Positions 35,301 through 46,707 of a stretch of 64,000 nt of DNA are shown in pieces. Below the pieces are notes generated by a model. That model saw only the letters and a program-made list of their open reading frames with translations, was not told the DNA's origin and ran no database searches. Position 1 is the stretch's first letter, and each line of letters starts with the position of its first letter. The translations under genes and the position numbers were made by a program. Location: NCBI GenBank assembly GCA_949987705.1, contig OX465283.1, forward strand, positions 157,991,850 through 158,055,849, read 5' to 3'. This DNA is from Thereva unica. Lineage: Eukaryota > Arthropoda > Insecta > Diptera > Therevidae.

Positions 35301-38300
35301 TGCAAGAAGGTTATTTCCCCGCCCGCCCAAGTGAGGATTGAGTGCATGAATGCACTTTAAGGAAGAAGCGGTAGTGAAAAGTTGATGTAATTGTAACTGG
35401 CCATTTCTTAAAACTGATTTTGCTGTGATTTGACCTACTCACTCGAAATTCAGTCAGAATGACGAAATGATTGACACCAACAGCATCTACTGTCCTTCAT
35501 GCTGCTGCTTGTCCCTCCATGCTGCAAGCCCATACACTATCCCGCACGAATGTCAGTCAGCCTTGAATGTCACGTCACGCATGCTTGATCGTGGATGGGG
35601 GCCCTTATGAAAGCACCCGTCATGCATGTCTGATAGTGGGGGGGGGGGGGCCTTTAGGAATATGACTTTAGGAATATGAAATGGAATGGAAAATTGAATG
35701 TGTACCAAAGGAAAAGAACCAAGGGCCGGTTCGTTTATGGCGAACGACGATAATCGTACGAAAAAAACGACGAAAATTTTAGTGTTCGCATAGGTCGAAA
35801 GAAAATTGTTTGTGTCCTAATGCAAAAACTCGATAACCCAAAACCTTTCGAGTGCCTTTCGTCGGCTCCAGACGAAAATTTTCAATTTTTCGACCTACGC
35901 GAAACCGAAACGGAAAAAAATTTTCGTTTTCGACATACACGAACTGGCCCCAGTACTTTGTTTGAATATATAGAGCTGATGGCTTCGGCTGCTCTCACAC
36001 TGTCGATTCGGCCGAATTTTTTACGGACATATTCACGTTTTTTTTCAATTTTAAAATCGGCCGAACTTTAAAGCGCCGTTCATACTGAGGCGATATATGT
36101 ACGATAAGCAATATATCGCGACTATATATTGCTAGGAGGGCTTATGACAGCGGGGGCAATCAGCACGACCCTGAGCGATAAAAATTGATGTGTCCACAAT
36201 TCTTACTACTCACTATATTTTTATCGGTGAAGCGACTGTGATCGTTCTACTGTGAAACGTTTTTATCGCCTCTCTTTAGATTTCAAGTACACTGTGCGTG
36301 TCGAGTATCGCATATCGCTTATCGTATATCATCTTAGTATAAACAGCGCCTAACGGTCAGTTTTTATCTTAAATGCTAGAAATAAAATTGAAGTGGGATA
36401 AAATTCAAAATGGACGGCGTCTCTTTAAAAAGCGAAGGTAGAGTTCTCAATATAATAGGCGTATTCATGATCTGTGTTATTTGTGTTAAATCGAGAAACC
36501 TACGCGCGTCAACGGCTGAATACGATTGTAATAGCTGCGTTCCATTGGTCGATCCGGACCAGTCCGTAGGACAATGGCCCATGGGATGCAAATTTTGATA
36601 TCAGAAGTAAATACGAGTAAAGCGTAATTAGTGTAAGGGTAGTGCTTGTTTGAGAAATTGGTCCGAATCGGCTCCAGCGGCATAGTTTTTTTCGTGGGGG
36701 TTTATTCCACCTGAGCTTTGTCCAAAAGTACCAAATAGCAAGCCCATTTGTAAACGCCCTGTATAATAATCTGCTTCCAATGGCGCTACTGCCCAATTCG
36801 AGCCTTGACCTAGAATCTTTCCCTTCTTTCGTTGTTTCGATTACTGGCTCACCTTCTCCATTTTGATATGTGAAGTGTTCTCGCATTTATTGCAACCGCA
36901 TCCGTCCACCTTTTCTCGGCCTGACTATCAGATGCTAGTGAAGACCTATGTAACTCTTTCTTTTGTCATTCACTCGACGTGTCCAGTTCAGCAAAGTCGA
37001 TTAGGTTTGACGAACGTCACTAAGTTTATGTCGTAATGGATTTGATATAACTCACTGTAATATCTCTCTTTTGTTGGATTCGTTGGAATTCTTGAGAAAG
37101 GATCAAAGAGCAGTAATAAGCTTAGCTCGGAGGATAGAGAGAAGGATGGGATAGGGTTGGGGGAGTCAAGTGGTGTTGGAGGAGATGGGGATGAACTTTG
37201 CGTTTGAACTCTTGGGTAATTTCAAGAATACTGACTGTGGAAGGTTGTTTTAAATCCGAGTGTGCCATTGTGGGGAACGAATTGTAGATTATAACCCGGA
37301 CTGCTGAAGGACGAATTTGCACCTTTTGAAGGATCCTAATCACTGTGTTGCTTGTTTAGCAATTTGGAATAAGTGGATACTCTAACGCAGATCTGCGGCT
37401 AATGTTATGCCTAGGATGGTGCAAGTTTTATTGGAGATGGACATGGTTCTTCCGGCCCCAATCAAGAATTAGTTCGATGCCCCTGAGGATTGAATTGGAC
37501 ACGACGAGGCAGGCAAGGTCTGGCATAGGAATAACGTAGAGTACCCTCGTCAGCAAAGCATGGTTGTCGCTGTTTTATATGATTATACTATTGAATAGCA
37601 GAAACTAAATATGTACTGACTATACAAATATGGCTCTAAAATGATTTTCGTAAAAAGCTATAATTGATTGTGTTGCAGCCACTTCAGACATGGAATAATT
37701 AAATGAAATTTTCTGTTACTAAAATAGTTTATAGCTCGCATGGATATTAAACTTAAAAACTTTTCTCAATTATATTTTAAAGCCAGTTAATGAATTTCAA
37801 GAAGGCGAACGCAAGGTTGCTTCAGGATTCTGCAATTAAAGAGAAATATAACAAAGTTCTATGCAGAAGTTTGTATTCTATGTATAGTCGTTTATCATGC
37901 TTTAAACCACCCGATGAAGTGAGGTAAGGATACCTGTTTACCAACGTAAATATTTCAAAGTACAATGTCACTATAAATTTGCAGAAAAAAACGTCCCCAG
38001 TTGACAGAAAAGGAATTGAAAAAAATTAATATATACTTTAAAAAATTGGCCAAACCGAAGAAGCCTCTCAAACAGGAGGAGATAGTGGGTGTTGACAAGT
38101 ATACCAAAAGTATTATTACTAAAAGATTCATTTTATTAGATTCGGGAGGAGAGACCACTGTTCTTATTAAGGCCAAGGATGAATATCTTAGCTACACCAA
38201 AGAAGAAGGTGGATCTACCTCCAGGCGGGTGGTTCTTTAAAAAAGCAATGAAAACGTACATGATCAAGGAGAGAACGAAAACTCTTGCGAGTCCTAAAGT

Positions 38301-38679
38301 TAGAGCAACTGATACGCATTATAGAAATTATGAGATAATATCGCCGAACGCTTTAAAATGCAAAGGTTTTTATCAATGAAATATTATTAATATTTAAATT
38401 TGTCAAAAACACATTCATTTAGCTTCTGAACGAGTAAGCAATTTGGCTCAGCCGAAAAAGAAGGGAGACCAGCGGGGCGATCAGAAAGAGAACCCCTATG
38501 AAATTCCTCCGAATGTCCTTAAATACAAACCGACTTCTAGAATAAAGAAGCTCGCCAAGCCAAAGGAATTCGAGGAGACTAACTATAAGGATCCTATGTA
38601 TATCAGTCCAGCTGCATTGAATAAAGCTAAAATGACGCCGAGATTAGAGGAGCTAGCAAAGCCAAAGGAGAGAACGTAA
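32338..38679 (+). CDS. THEG-repeat protein (sperm microtubule-associated type)
   Basis: THEG-repeat proteins are testis-expressed and associate with sperm axonemal microtubules in mammals (SPMAP2); the same role is inferred here. Five exons: 32338-32606, 37783-37923, 37985-38084, 38140-38365 and 38423-38679. Phases agree throughout, giving 330 residues. About seven copies of the short repeat R-x3-LA-x-PK are visible: IRCLALPR, FKKLAKPK, MNILATPK, RTKTLASPK, RVSNLAQPK, RIKKLAKPK and RLEELAKPK. Intervening text such as GGWFFKKAMKT and SPNALKCK is family-like. The protein is strongly basic. The 5.2 kb first intron contains the whole Mfe2 gene on the other strand plus several MITEs. The start at 32338 is the first in-frame ATG after a stop-rich leader. 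A near-identical exon 2-5 cassette follows at 42390-43279. A poly-A signal lies at 38846-38851. Confidence 0.85.
32728..34509 (-). CDS. Mfe2: Peroxisomal multifunctional enzyme type 2
   Basis: Bifunctional (3R)-hydroxyacyl-CoA dehydrogenase and enoyl-CoA hydratase 2 of peroxisomal beta-oxidation. A single uninterrupted exon of 593 codons. Residues 1-300 form the short-chain dehydrogenase: TGAGSGLG at 14-21 (NAD-binding), NNAG at 97-100, and catalytic Tyr163 and Lys167 in YSAAK. The C-terminal half is a double hot-dog hydratase with the motif YRLSGDTNPLHIDPDF followed by PILHGLCSLG. The last three residues, SKL, are a canonical PTS1 peroxisomal signal. No SCP2 domain follows, unlike in vertebrates; this is, as I recall, the insect arrangement. 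The gene sits inside intron 1 of the THEG-like gene on the opposite strand. A minus-strand AATAAA at 32657-32662 is a likely poly-A signal. Confidence 0.97.
   Translation of the reverse strand: MADLRFDDRVVVVTGAGSGLGREYALLFASRGAKVVVNDLGGNFHGEGNSTSAADVVVNEIRSAGGTACADYNSVVDGEKIIETAIKNFQRVDVLVNNAGVLRDKSFAKLSDSDWDIVHNVHLKGSFKTTQAAWPYFRKQNYGRIIMTSSNSGIYGNFGQANYSAAKLALVGLANTLAIEGSKYNISCNVIVPTAASRMTEGILPDLLFNELKPKLIAPVVVYLCHESNKENGAIIESAAGWATKLQTVRGKGTLLRTSIDEQTITPETVKELWDKVVDMSEATHVSSINEASASLLDVLENLKAGTSSAITDTFKYGSKDLILYALGVGATVKTPGDLKYLYENHSEFAALPTFFVLPGLLLSMTTNLVSSAITHTQADLTNILHGEQYIEIVDNVPVSGNLVTKGEVFDVMDKKSGAVVVTNCDSYDESGRLLVKNQSSIFVVGAGNFGGKKNPIDGVVPVLQPPKRKPDSVLDYKTTHDQAALYRLSGDTNPLHIDPDFSILSGHKIPILHGLCSLGFAVRAVLETYTKNPNAFKSVKARFSKPVIPGQTLRTSMWKDGTRIYFKTSVVETNQDVIVGAYVDLKNTSSKL
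34510..35722. other. Mfe2 upstream region within the THEG-like intron
   Basis: It holds the Mfe2 promoter and 5' UTR near 34510-34600. A poly-G run is at about 35638-35650. A possible orphan exon is listed separately. Otherwise nothing is recognised. Confidence 0.4.
35073..35134 (+). other. Possible orphan first exon
   Basis: ATG at 35073 opens 20 codons (MASKAAAQTSVMHILLVFYF) that look like the start of a small membrane or secreted protein. It ends in a perfect donor, AT|GTAAGT. No following exon could be found downstream, so this may be chance. Confidence 0.2.
35723..35950. repeat. MITE with GGGCC-GTTCGT-TATG ends
   Basis: The left end GGGCCGGTTCGTTTATGGCG pairs with the right end, whose reverse complement is GGGCCAGTTCGTGTATGTCG. 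The interior is rich in CGAAAATTTT and its complement. The ends resemble those of the element at 10261-10483. Confidence 0.6.
36073..36349. repeat. MITE with GCGCC-GTT-ATACT ends
   Basis: The left end GCGCCGTTCATACTGAGG matches the reverse complement of the right end, GCGCTGTTTATACTAAG, and both continue into ATATACGATAAGC. Non-coding. Confidence 0.65.
37090..37385 (-). mobile_element. Jockey-like LINE 3' fragment
   Basis: The minus strand contains the LINE 3' UTR words (ctatcctccgagctaagctt) and upstream coding text such as FKRKVHPHLL, as at 1-880. Short and broken. The DNA from 36350 to 37090 and from 37385 to 37782 shows no other feature. Confidence 0.65.
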
Positions 38680-38899
38680 CGTAGTAGATCCCGGCTGCGG
38701 ATTTTTTTGTTTTTGGATTTCACCGGAACAAATTCTCTTTTTAATAATGTCAAGAAAAATATAAAATTTGTTAGAAAAAAAAATTTTCAATTGCAAGATC
38801 GGTTCCGTGTATATATCTGTATTTTAATTATTTATTTTAAATACAAATAAAAAACATTCATAAAATTTGTTGTAATTCGAAAAAGAACACAATTGCAAA

Positions 38900-40180
38900 T
38901 TTGTACTTCATGATACCAACTATAGACTCTCGCGATAAGCCCCAGGGTTCAAGCCTAACGATGTTACTATACAGAAGTAGTTTTCAAACTTGATGATACT
39001 GCGAGCCCCCCACAAAAACCCTTGGGGCTCCAATGAAATATGTAAATTTGCATAATAGATAGTGTGCGCCATCTGGACCTTCGGCATTTCAGCATTGAAT
39101 AACTCGAATACAATGTCGATTAAATGATACCTCCATTCGCTTCGTGAAAAGCAGCATCGCATCCTGAATAACATTGACCAGCATTTCGGGTGTTATAGCA
39201 GCTCTTTCGGTTCGTCAATGGTCTTCGGCTTGACGGCAAACTTTACTTTTTATATAACTCCAAGGAAAAAGTCTGGTGCTGTTAAATTCGGAGAACGAGG
39301 CCGCTTACGAAATCACCATTTTTCGAAACGAAACAACGTGTCTCGGAACTTGCGCTGGAAGAACTTCATCGTCGTGGCTGCGGCGTGGCAAGGTGCGGCG
39401 TCATGTTGAAAATAGGTTCGTCAGAATCGTACACAACACGATTTCACGCCTCCTTGGGCACACAAAGTGCACCAACATCCAACCAAAATGTGCGCCGTCG
39501 AAGAAGAAAAATTGTTCGACGGTAGTTTTTGAGCACACTCCGGCACTGACATGATTGCCGGGCAGTGGTGTTTCGTGTGGGTTCTCAGTTCCCCGAAATC
39601 GATAGTTTTATTTACTCCGCCAGAGGGTATAATGAGCTTCGTCCGCCATCAAAATTTCGGCTCGGCATATGTAGATCATTCTTGCGACGGCATTTCCATA
39701 TTGCAAACGACGCGGCTTGTCCGTTGGTAACGATCTTTGAGTAAGTTGCACCTTGTATGGGTGATTGAGATGATCTTGCTTCATAGTCCTCCTTAGAGTC
39801 AATCCACTCACGTTTAACTTTTGAGACCGGTGACGATACCGACACATTGGTATTTATCGGCAATACACTCTCTTACCGCTTCAACTTCATTGGAGCATCG
39901 CGGACACGGTCGCATGGGACGCTGGCGAGTGGGTACAGATACTATTTTTTTACCAATCATAGTCGCATGAGATGGCGATGATACGCTCGAAACAAAACTC
40001 GTCCGACAAAAATGTTGGACCCTAAAGGGTGTCGACCACCCCAAACCTGCAAAATTATGGGCTTCCAAAAATTTATTAATAACCAGTATACGGTTTGAGA
40101 CACCTTTATTTTTTCTGGTTTCAAAAAGAAGACATTCTTGTATATCGAGGCAACACAGCCCAATTACAATCACCAAAAGG
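38900..40180 (-). mobile_element. Degraded Tc1/mariner-IS630-like transposase
   Basis: On the minus strand, near 39380-39415, the text FQHDAAPCHAAAT corresponds to the Q-x-D-G-A-x-P-H catalytic region. Near 39258-39302, PRSPNLTAPDFFLW corresponds to the PxSPDLxPxDFFLW box. AVKPKTIDE and a following helix appear nearer 39200. The order fits a DDE/D transposase, with N-terminal remnants up to about 40180 (VSNRILVINKF). Frameshifts and stops show it is dead. Confidence 0.75.
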
Positions 40181-40668
40181 TCCATATATTCCCCTACCAA
40201 TGTCACATATTCATTTGATTCGGCCAACATAAGAGCTATCGTGATCAGTAGGATATCAGCGTCTTTCACAGTTTGTTAAGAATCAGTGCCTGGCTGAGGC
40301 ACTGCATCTGGTGATTGTAATCATGTAAGTGACTTTCACCGACAAGTATTAGCTCATGTTTGACCCCAATAATTTGTTATTTGTTGATGTTTTCATATTG
40401 AGCCTCCGCTCTTTATGTGATAAACATGCCCTTAGTTCCGCATTGTGATGGGTCATAGTGGTGCCTAAGGCCAGAACAATAGATATCAGCCGGTTTTTTG
40501 AGTTTACTAGGAAACTACGATGCGAGGCAGTGAGCACTATTGATTCTGTAAATAGTTGCGTTCCATTGGGGGATCCAGAGTACTCCGGAATACGCAGCTA
40601 GTGATTGTAGCAGATTATTTTCTGTGCGTTCTCGATCGCTCGGTTAGCTTGGTATTTTCACTAACATT

Positions 40669-40973
40669 GGCCCCTATTGCGAGTGTCGATACCTAATCGA
40701 CAAGCGACAATTATCGATTATAGAGTGTCGACTATTTAGTTTGATATTGCGAATGTCGATTGTAATCGAAAATTGTCGATTTGACAGTCGACTTTTATCG
40801 ATTGCTTTTTTGCTCACGACAAAATTTGAAATGAGTTTTAACAACAAAAATAATTTTCTAATCAGAGTAGCCCAAATATTTGTCGATTGGGTTATACAAT
40901 GCCAAAAAGAAAATTAATCGACACCATCGACTATAGTCGAGTCGATCGTTAATCGACACTCGCAATAGGGGCC
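40669..40973. repeat. 305-bp MITE with ATT target duplication
   Basis: Perfect terminal inverted repeats GGCCCCTATTGCGAGTGTCG at both ends, flanked by ATT at 40666-40668 and 40974-40976. Inside there are many TCGAT/ATCGA words forming further palindromes. No ORF. Confidence 0.85.
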
Positions 40974-41036
40974 ATTGTATAGGAAGCCATCGACAAGGAC
41001 GACGGCATTGGATTTGTAACTAGGCTTGACATATGA

Positions 41037-41150
41037 GGCTGCGTTTTACAAAAGCAAGCGCTGAAAATTGATAATTCCGAACACCTGACTGCAATACCGA
41101 ACGAATGAGTTGCGTCTACTGCGCTGCAAATGACGATACCGAATGCAGCC
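41037..41150. repeat. GGCTGC-family MITE, short copy, TGA duplication
   Basis: The ends ggctgcgtt and accgaatgcagcc match the family at 44046-44235. Relative to those copies it is inverted and has an internal deletion (114 bp). TGA flanks both sides. Confidence 0.7.
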
Positions 41151-42389
41151 TGATACATAACTTCCGCAAATTTCTGCATAAGTCTAGCTCTACCTGTACT
41201 TAGTACAAAGTGATTTAGATCAATGGTCTCGGAGAAACCAATTCAACAGCTTATGTGCGTCAGTGCTGTCTCGCTTTTCAATAGCATCTCTACTGTCAAC
41301 ATGTTATTTTGATCCTGCGAGCTCCGCTCCCGAAAAGGGCTCAATGTCTTGGCACATGTTATGCAGCTCTATCACTCCTTTCCTTCTAGGAAAAGTTGAT
41401 TGTTTCCGAGTTCTAAGTAAAAAACCCGGGGGTTGACCCGCAAACCCCCTTTCGCTGCTCCCTTGGTTTTTGGTAACTTCCATCAAGCAGAATTTTAACT
41501 TTTCTACTACACCTACTATAATTTATAATGAGGAGATGATACCAAAAACCAAATCCGTAGCCCCGTACCACGGTATGTCCGTGCACACTTATATGGTGCG
41601 AATAGTGCCGTTCATAAAATTAGCAGGGACAATTTATGATTATTTTCGTCATAAGGGTACGCAGACAAAGTTTGGGAGACCACTGCCCTAAATAAACCCC
41701 GACAAGATATGTCAGAATTACGGCAATCATCACGGAGGACTACACTGCCGATGTGGGGGAGACGAACGAAAGAGAAACTACTGTGCAAATGCCTTAGTTA
41801 AGGCGCTTAGTGGACCTCCGATCGCACTAGCGGCAGTGCAAAAGACCTTTGTTGTCGAGCAGCACTTACGGAAACGTTTCTGAGCTTAAAATATTCTGAA
41901 AGAGTTGTGCTAATAGTTGTTTTTTGTGCGCAGATTGCTACTATATTGGAAACATGCGAAAAAATGGTCGGAAAAAGAAATTGCCTATCGAAAGTCGTAA
42001 AATATATTTTTTGCCTATGGATAGGCAATCAATCGACTTTTGTTGGCAAATAAACGAAGTTTGTGGGCAAATTGTAGTTTTTTCGTTATATGAGGAGAAC
42101 GAAGCGGTCTCGATGTTTTTTTTTACAGGTGAGGACAAGACTGTTTAGAGAATTGTCTTATTGTTAAAAAAAACCATCGCCCTCGAAAAAAGAACAGGTG
42201 CGCACAGTAGTAAGTCGCAGTTTTTGATTGACTGAATCATTCCTCCGTTATTGTCGTTAGCCGTATCTTTATGATGTCAACTTGGGTAAGATAGCCTCAT
42301 AGCCAAACTTCGCCAATTATATTTTACAATTAAGATTTCTTCAACATTAACGTTCTCCTGTTTAAAATTTTAAACTGTATTATTCAAAG
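41151..42389. other. DNA upstream of the second THEG cassette
   Basis: I searched here for a counterpart of the first THEG exon and saw none. No other gene is recognised. A palindromic word GCCTATCGAAAGTCG... / CGACTTTTG... pattern near 41980-42040 suggests another decayed repeat. Confidence 0.4.
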
Positions 42390-43279
42390 GCAACTATTAG
42401 AATTCAAGAAGGACAATCCAGCGTTTCTTGATGATGATAGGAGGAAAGAAATACACGACAAGCTGTTTTGCAGAAGTTTGTACTCAATGTATAGCCGTTT
42501 ATCGTGCTTTAAGCCTCCTGTTGAAGTCAAGTAAGTTTTCTAATGTAATATTTATGTTGATAACATTCACATTTTGTAGGGAACAACGTCCTAAGTTGAC
42601 CGCGGATGAACTGAAAAAGATCGACCAGTATTTTAAAAAAATATCCAAACCAAAAGTAACTCCAAAACCTCCACCGATAGTAAGTAAAAGTCAAAATCGT
42701 ATCAATGTTATATTGTAACTAATATCTATATTCTTTGTGAATAGGTACGAAAAAGCAAACCACTTAAAGACATGAAAAAAAATATAAATATTCTATCTAA
42801 ACCAAAAAAAAGAGTTGAACCGATGATGGGGGGATGGTTTTTCAAAAAGGCGATGAGAACAGCTAAGCCTTCAGATCGAACTAAAGAACTTGCCAACCCT
42901 AAACGAAGGGTTGATGACTACCATTATAAAGATTTTACAGTATTGTCGCCAAATGCTTTAAAATGCAAAGGTAAGATTGTGCCCCTATTTGAATAATATA
43001 GTTCCATTAAAATGTTCTCTTTTAGCGTCCGATAGAACTAAAAACTTGGCACAGCCAAAGAAGAAAGGGCTATCCGAGGGTGATCGAAAAGAGAATCCAT
43101 TTGAAATTGCTCCGAATGCCCTTAAATATCGGCCAACTTCAAGAATAAAGAAATTGGCCAAACCGAAGACATATGAATCGCTGAATACGAAAGATCCAAT
43201 GGCCATTTCCCCAGCGGCTCTAAAGGCAAAAGCCTCTCCAAGGACGGAAGAATTGGCGCAACCGAAACCGAGAAATTGA
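42390..43279 (+). CDS. Duplicated THEG-repeat exon cassette (exons 2-5)
   Basis: Exons 42390-42530, 42580-42679, 42745-42970 and 43026-43279 have the same phases as exons 2-5 of the upstream gene. Three of the four have exactly the same length (141, 100 and 226 bp). The encoded protein is clearly paralogous: CRSLYSMYSRLSCFKPP, RPKLTADELKKID, GGWFFKKAMRT, SPNALKCK, RIKKLAKPK, ISPAALK. It has six THEG-type repeats, all GT-AG sites are intact, and there are no stops until TGA at 43277-43279. The first exon here begins two bases into a codon with no ATG, so an upstream exon is needed. None is visible nearby; the exon at 32338-32606 ends in a compatible phase and could be shared. Confidence 0.8.
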
Positions 43280-44045
43280 ATTTAAGTGTTTTATGTTTGT
43301 TTTTTGTTTGGTATTATTCCTGTTATTTTATTTTTACTATTTTTTGGTGTTCAAATTTGATTTTGTCCTGTTTGGTTTCATTGTTTTTCGTGTTTGTATT
43401 TTACTCTTTATTTATTTTTGGCATTTAGAAATTAAAATTTCATATATAAGCAAAAGGTACTTACGTTCGTTTTATTTATTTCCTTAGACCTTAGAATTAT
43501 TTATATGCCACAAAGAAGGCAGCGTATAGTTTAATCCCATAAGCGGATCCAACGCCTAGTGCTATTCCTTCATTCTTCGCTGGCATAGAAATAACATTTC
43601 AATCATGAAAACTGGGCTAAAGGAAGCAAATTAAATGGAAGATTTTTTCACAGAATTAGGCCCTTTTCGAAAATGGCGACAATTTGGCAACCACTAAATT
43701 TCGGAAGCTACCGATAACCAATATTTCCACTTTGTATTTGTTTGTGTATGTGAATAAAATTTATTAATTAATTGCCGTTTATTTAAAAATATATACTAGT
43801 TTTGCAAACAAGTGAACAAAAAAAGTATTTCATTTTTAATATAAAACCTTCTTTTTCCAGTTATAGATACATAGTAGCTTTACGTCTTCGTTGTGTAAGC
43901 TTTGAAAAGTCTGCTCCCTATTACCGTCGTTAGTTGGTTATTTAGGAGGCATCACGAGGAGGTGACCCATTCGAAAATGTGACAAACCACTTCGTATTCT
44001 CGTAGTCACCTGAACGACAATTTTTTAGGTGATGCGACCATTTTT
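43280..44045. other. 3' flank of THEG cassette 2, no gene
   Basis: T-rich DNA with an ATTAAA-type poly-A candidate near 43430. No gene or clear repeat. Confidence 0.35.
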
Positions 44046-44235
44046 GGCTGCGTTCGGTAACGTCATTTGCAGGGCAGTAGACGCAACTCATTCGTTCGGT
44101 ATTGCAAACAGGTTTTCGGAATCATCAAATTTAGAGCGCTTGCTTTGTAAATCTAGTCATTTCTGCAAACTGCATCAGTCAATTTCGCAACCGACACAGT
44201 TGATTGACAATCATTTGACGATACCGAATGCAGCC
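44046..44235. repeat. GGCTGC-family MITE, full copy
   Basis: Ends ggctgcgttcggtaacgtca and tgacgataccgaatgcagcc (imperfect inverted repeats). The inside has gcaactcattcgttcggtattgc and cagtcaattt. Related copies lie at 45108-45290 and 45373-45562. Confidence 0.75.
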
Positions 44236-45107
44236 ATTTGAATAACAAGCGACGAAGGGTATTAAATTAAAATTATTCTTATATTCTCGAGTTAAAATAG
44301 GGGATAATTTGATTGCCTTGTTGCTTTTATGAAGAAACGCCAGGAAGAATAGGTGCCCTCGATACGAATGCTGGTAGGCTGGAGTGGCAACACTAGAGTC
44401 GTTTCAACTCGAAACAGATTACTTCTGTGCTGCCACCCCTGATTTACTTCAGTGCTGGTAGATTTACTCCACTGCTCGTGGGGAACAGACTAGCCTACCT
44501 TCCTATTTAGTAGCTCGTCTCCAGAAACCTGGTAAAGGCGGAGGTAGTACTGCCACAGACATGGGTGTGCCCAGGCTTATCATTGTCGCGGCCTACCTTC
44601 CTGTAGAAGAGCCGGCCCCACCACCATCAGCAGCAGACTTGTAGTAGACTGCACTAGAGGGAACATCCAGCTGGTGATTAGCTGTGACACCAAGACGTAC
44701 GGAAGGGTTGTTTGGCGGAACAATAAACGCTGCAAGCAAAGGGCAGAAGCTAGGAAGCTTTTTAATAGTGCTAAGGTCTCGGCTAACTGGGACCTCTACA
44801 AGTAAGCCCTTTCGGATTACGACAAAGAGAAGGAAAGCCTTCTGTGAAGAGATAGACAAGGCTTTCAGTTGCACCGTCTTTTCTAAGGATCATTCAAATG
44901 ACATTGTTCCTCAAGTGTCAAGTGTTCCTGAGTCCTTTACATAGAACACCAGGGTTACCATGGTAAATGGGAATTACCAATAACCTGGGAGTTCTTGAGT
45001 AACTGACCCTGGATCGGCGTTAGAGCCTAATACTGGATCGAATCAGAATTTTAACTGTGGGTAAGATCGAAGGTCATTGGCACCTACAAGGCTGTTGAGA
45101 AAGACCA

Positions 45108-45290
45108 GGCTGCGTTCGGAACGTCATTTGCAGCGCACGCAACTCATTCGTTCGGTATTGCAGTAAGGTGTTCGGAATCGTCATTTGCAGCGCTTGCTTT
45201 TGTAAAACTAGTCACTTTTGCAAACTGTATCAGTCAATTTTGCAGGCGACGCAGTTGATTGACCGTCATTTGACGATACCGAATGCAGCC
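45108..45290. repeat. GGCTGC-family MITE
   Basis: Same ends and internal words as 44046-44235. It is followed immediately by a solo end (45293-45325) of the 10261-10483 family, so two elements abut. Confidence 0.75.
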
Positions 45291-45372
45291 ATTTCAGTCG
45301 ACGTCGAATTGCGTGAGCTGGCCCCAGGTCTTCTCGCCGCTATATTAGAGGAGATCCTACCAATCCTCCTGC

Positions 45373-45562
45373 GGCTGCATTCGGTAACGTCATTTGCAGG
45401 GCAGTAGACGCAACTCATTCGTTCGGTATTGCAGTCAGGTGTTCTGAATCGTCAAATTGCAGCGCTTGCTTTTGTAAAACTAGTCACTTCTGTAAACTGT
45501 ATCAGTCAATTTTGCAACCGACGCAGTTGATTGACGGTCATTTGACGATACCGAATGCAGCC
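45373..45562. repeat. GGCTGC-family MITE
   Basis: Third full-length copy, with best-preserved ends (ggctgcattcggtaacgtca and tgacgataccgaatgcagcc). It interrupts the LINE frame between ILLR and AIILEY. Confidence 0.75.
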
Positions 45563-46707
45563 GCTATTATTCTGGAGTATCTTTGCGCTGACCGATATTC
45601 CGAGTTTTTGGAGAGGATCCGATATCCGGTTGCGCTCATCCACAGTTTGGCACTGCAAAGCTCTGGGCGTCCTGATCTACGCCATCCTTCCTTCCTGTTG
45701 TCGCACCCTATAGGTTTTATACAGGCACATTACGTATAGTGACCCCATTGAAATGCTTGCAAATTGCCTACCAGCCAGGCATATCTACAGAACCTGTCAT
45801 TCATATGCTTGTGAGAGATATTGAGGAAATATCTCTGCGCTTTTGCAGATGCCGAGGGCGCGTTAGACAGCGCACCTTTAACGCGACGAATGATTGGCAT
45901 CGCGGGAGCTAGAAGCACCTATCCGACTGCGGCGATGGAAGCCCTACTGAACTTCCCTCCACTCCAATCAATAGTGGATGCTTTGACGGGGTGTTGCGTC
46001 TACGGCGACTTTTCTCTTATAAGTCAGGAGACCTTGTGGATCACTTATCGATCCTCAAGGAACTAAACCTAGAGTCAATGCTATCATTGTGCGATATCCT
46101 GTCACTCTCGATTTCGACAAGCCGTTTACAACGATTATCCAAAGTACGACAAAATGACAGCAAGGCAGGCAATTTTTTAGAGGAAACACCGTCCCACCGG
46201 CCCAAGGAGCAAAATATTTATGACTCTTGGCATTAACCTCACTGTTTTTCAAGCCGCTAAGTGTATTCATGCCCCGATTTGTATTAATAGGGATCCTAGA
46301 AATGCTTATTTCCTCGAACAGGAAAGCTGCCCTGTTGGCCATTAAGGGACGCTCCTCATTATCGTGTCGTTCTCGGTCCAGTCTCAAGCCACTCTCGGTG
46401 CACTCAAATTTTTTTACAGGAAAAACAATGGACTGGCACGGAGCTTGAACGGGAGCGAAAGTTGTCGATTGCGCAAGACGTGTGAATCTTCCTTTCGATC
46501 TAGAGGATTAATAACGATAAAGTTGAGTCCATTTGTTGTTTAATTTATTTTTGAGGTTCAAAACAACATCCTTAAAGTTCAGATAGATCATGGGCAAAAA
46601 AACTCCCCAATAGATTTCCTTCTGTTCGCTAGTAGATCCGCCTTTTCATTCTTCGAGATGTCAACATGTGATGGTACCTACACTTACTTAATATACTCAA
46701 ATTCTAA

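Larger units (their letters stand above)
44590..46140 (+). mobile_element. R1/jockey-type LINE pierced by MITEs
   Basis: Plus-strand text near 44780-44880 resembles the linker region (KAFCEEIDKAF). At about 45330-45370 there is AILEEILPILLR. After the MITE, at about 45750-45900, comes IAYQPGISTEPVIHMLVRDI then ADAEGALDSA, an RT palm entry. MITEs at 45108-45290 and 45373-45562 split these pieces. The element is multiply broken. Confidence 0.65.

Noticed and set aside
36410..36598. ORF starting MDGVSLKSEG
   Set aside because: Short, and its 3' part (ctgcgttccattgg with ggatcc) recurs at about 40551, so it runs into a repeat.
40669..40973. Dense TCGAT words as a regulatory binding array
   Set aside because: Perfect terminal repeats with an ATT duplication explain the structure as a MITE.
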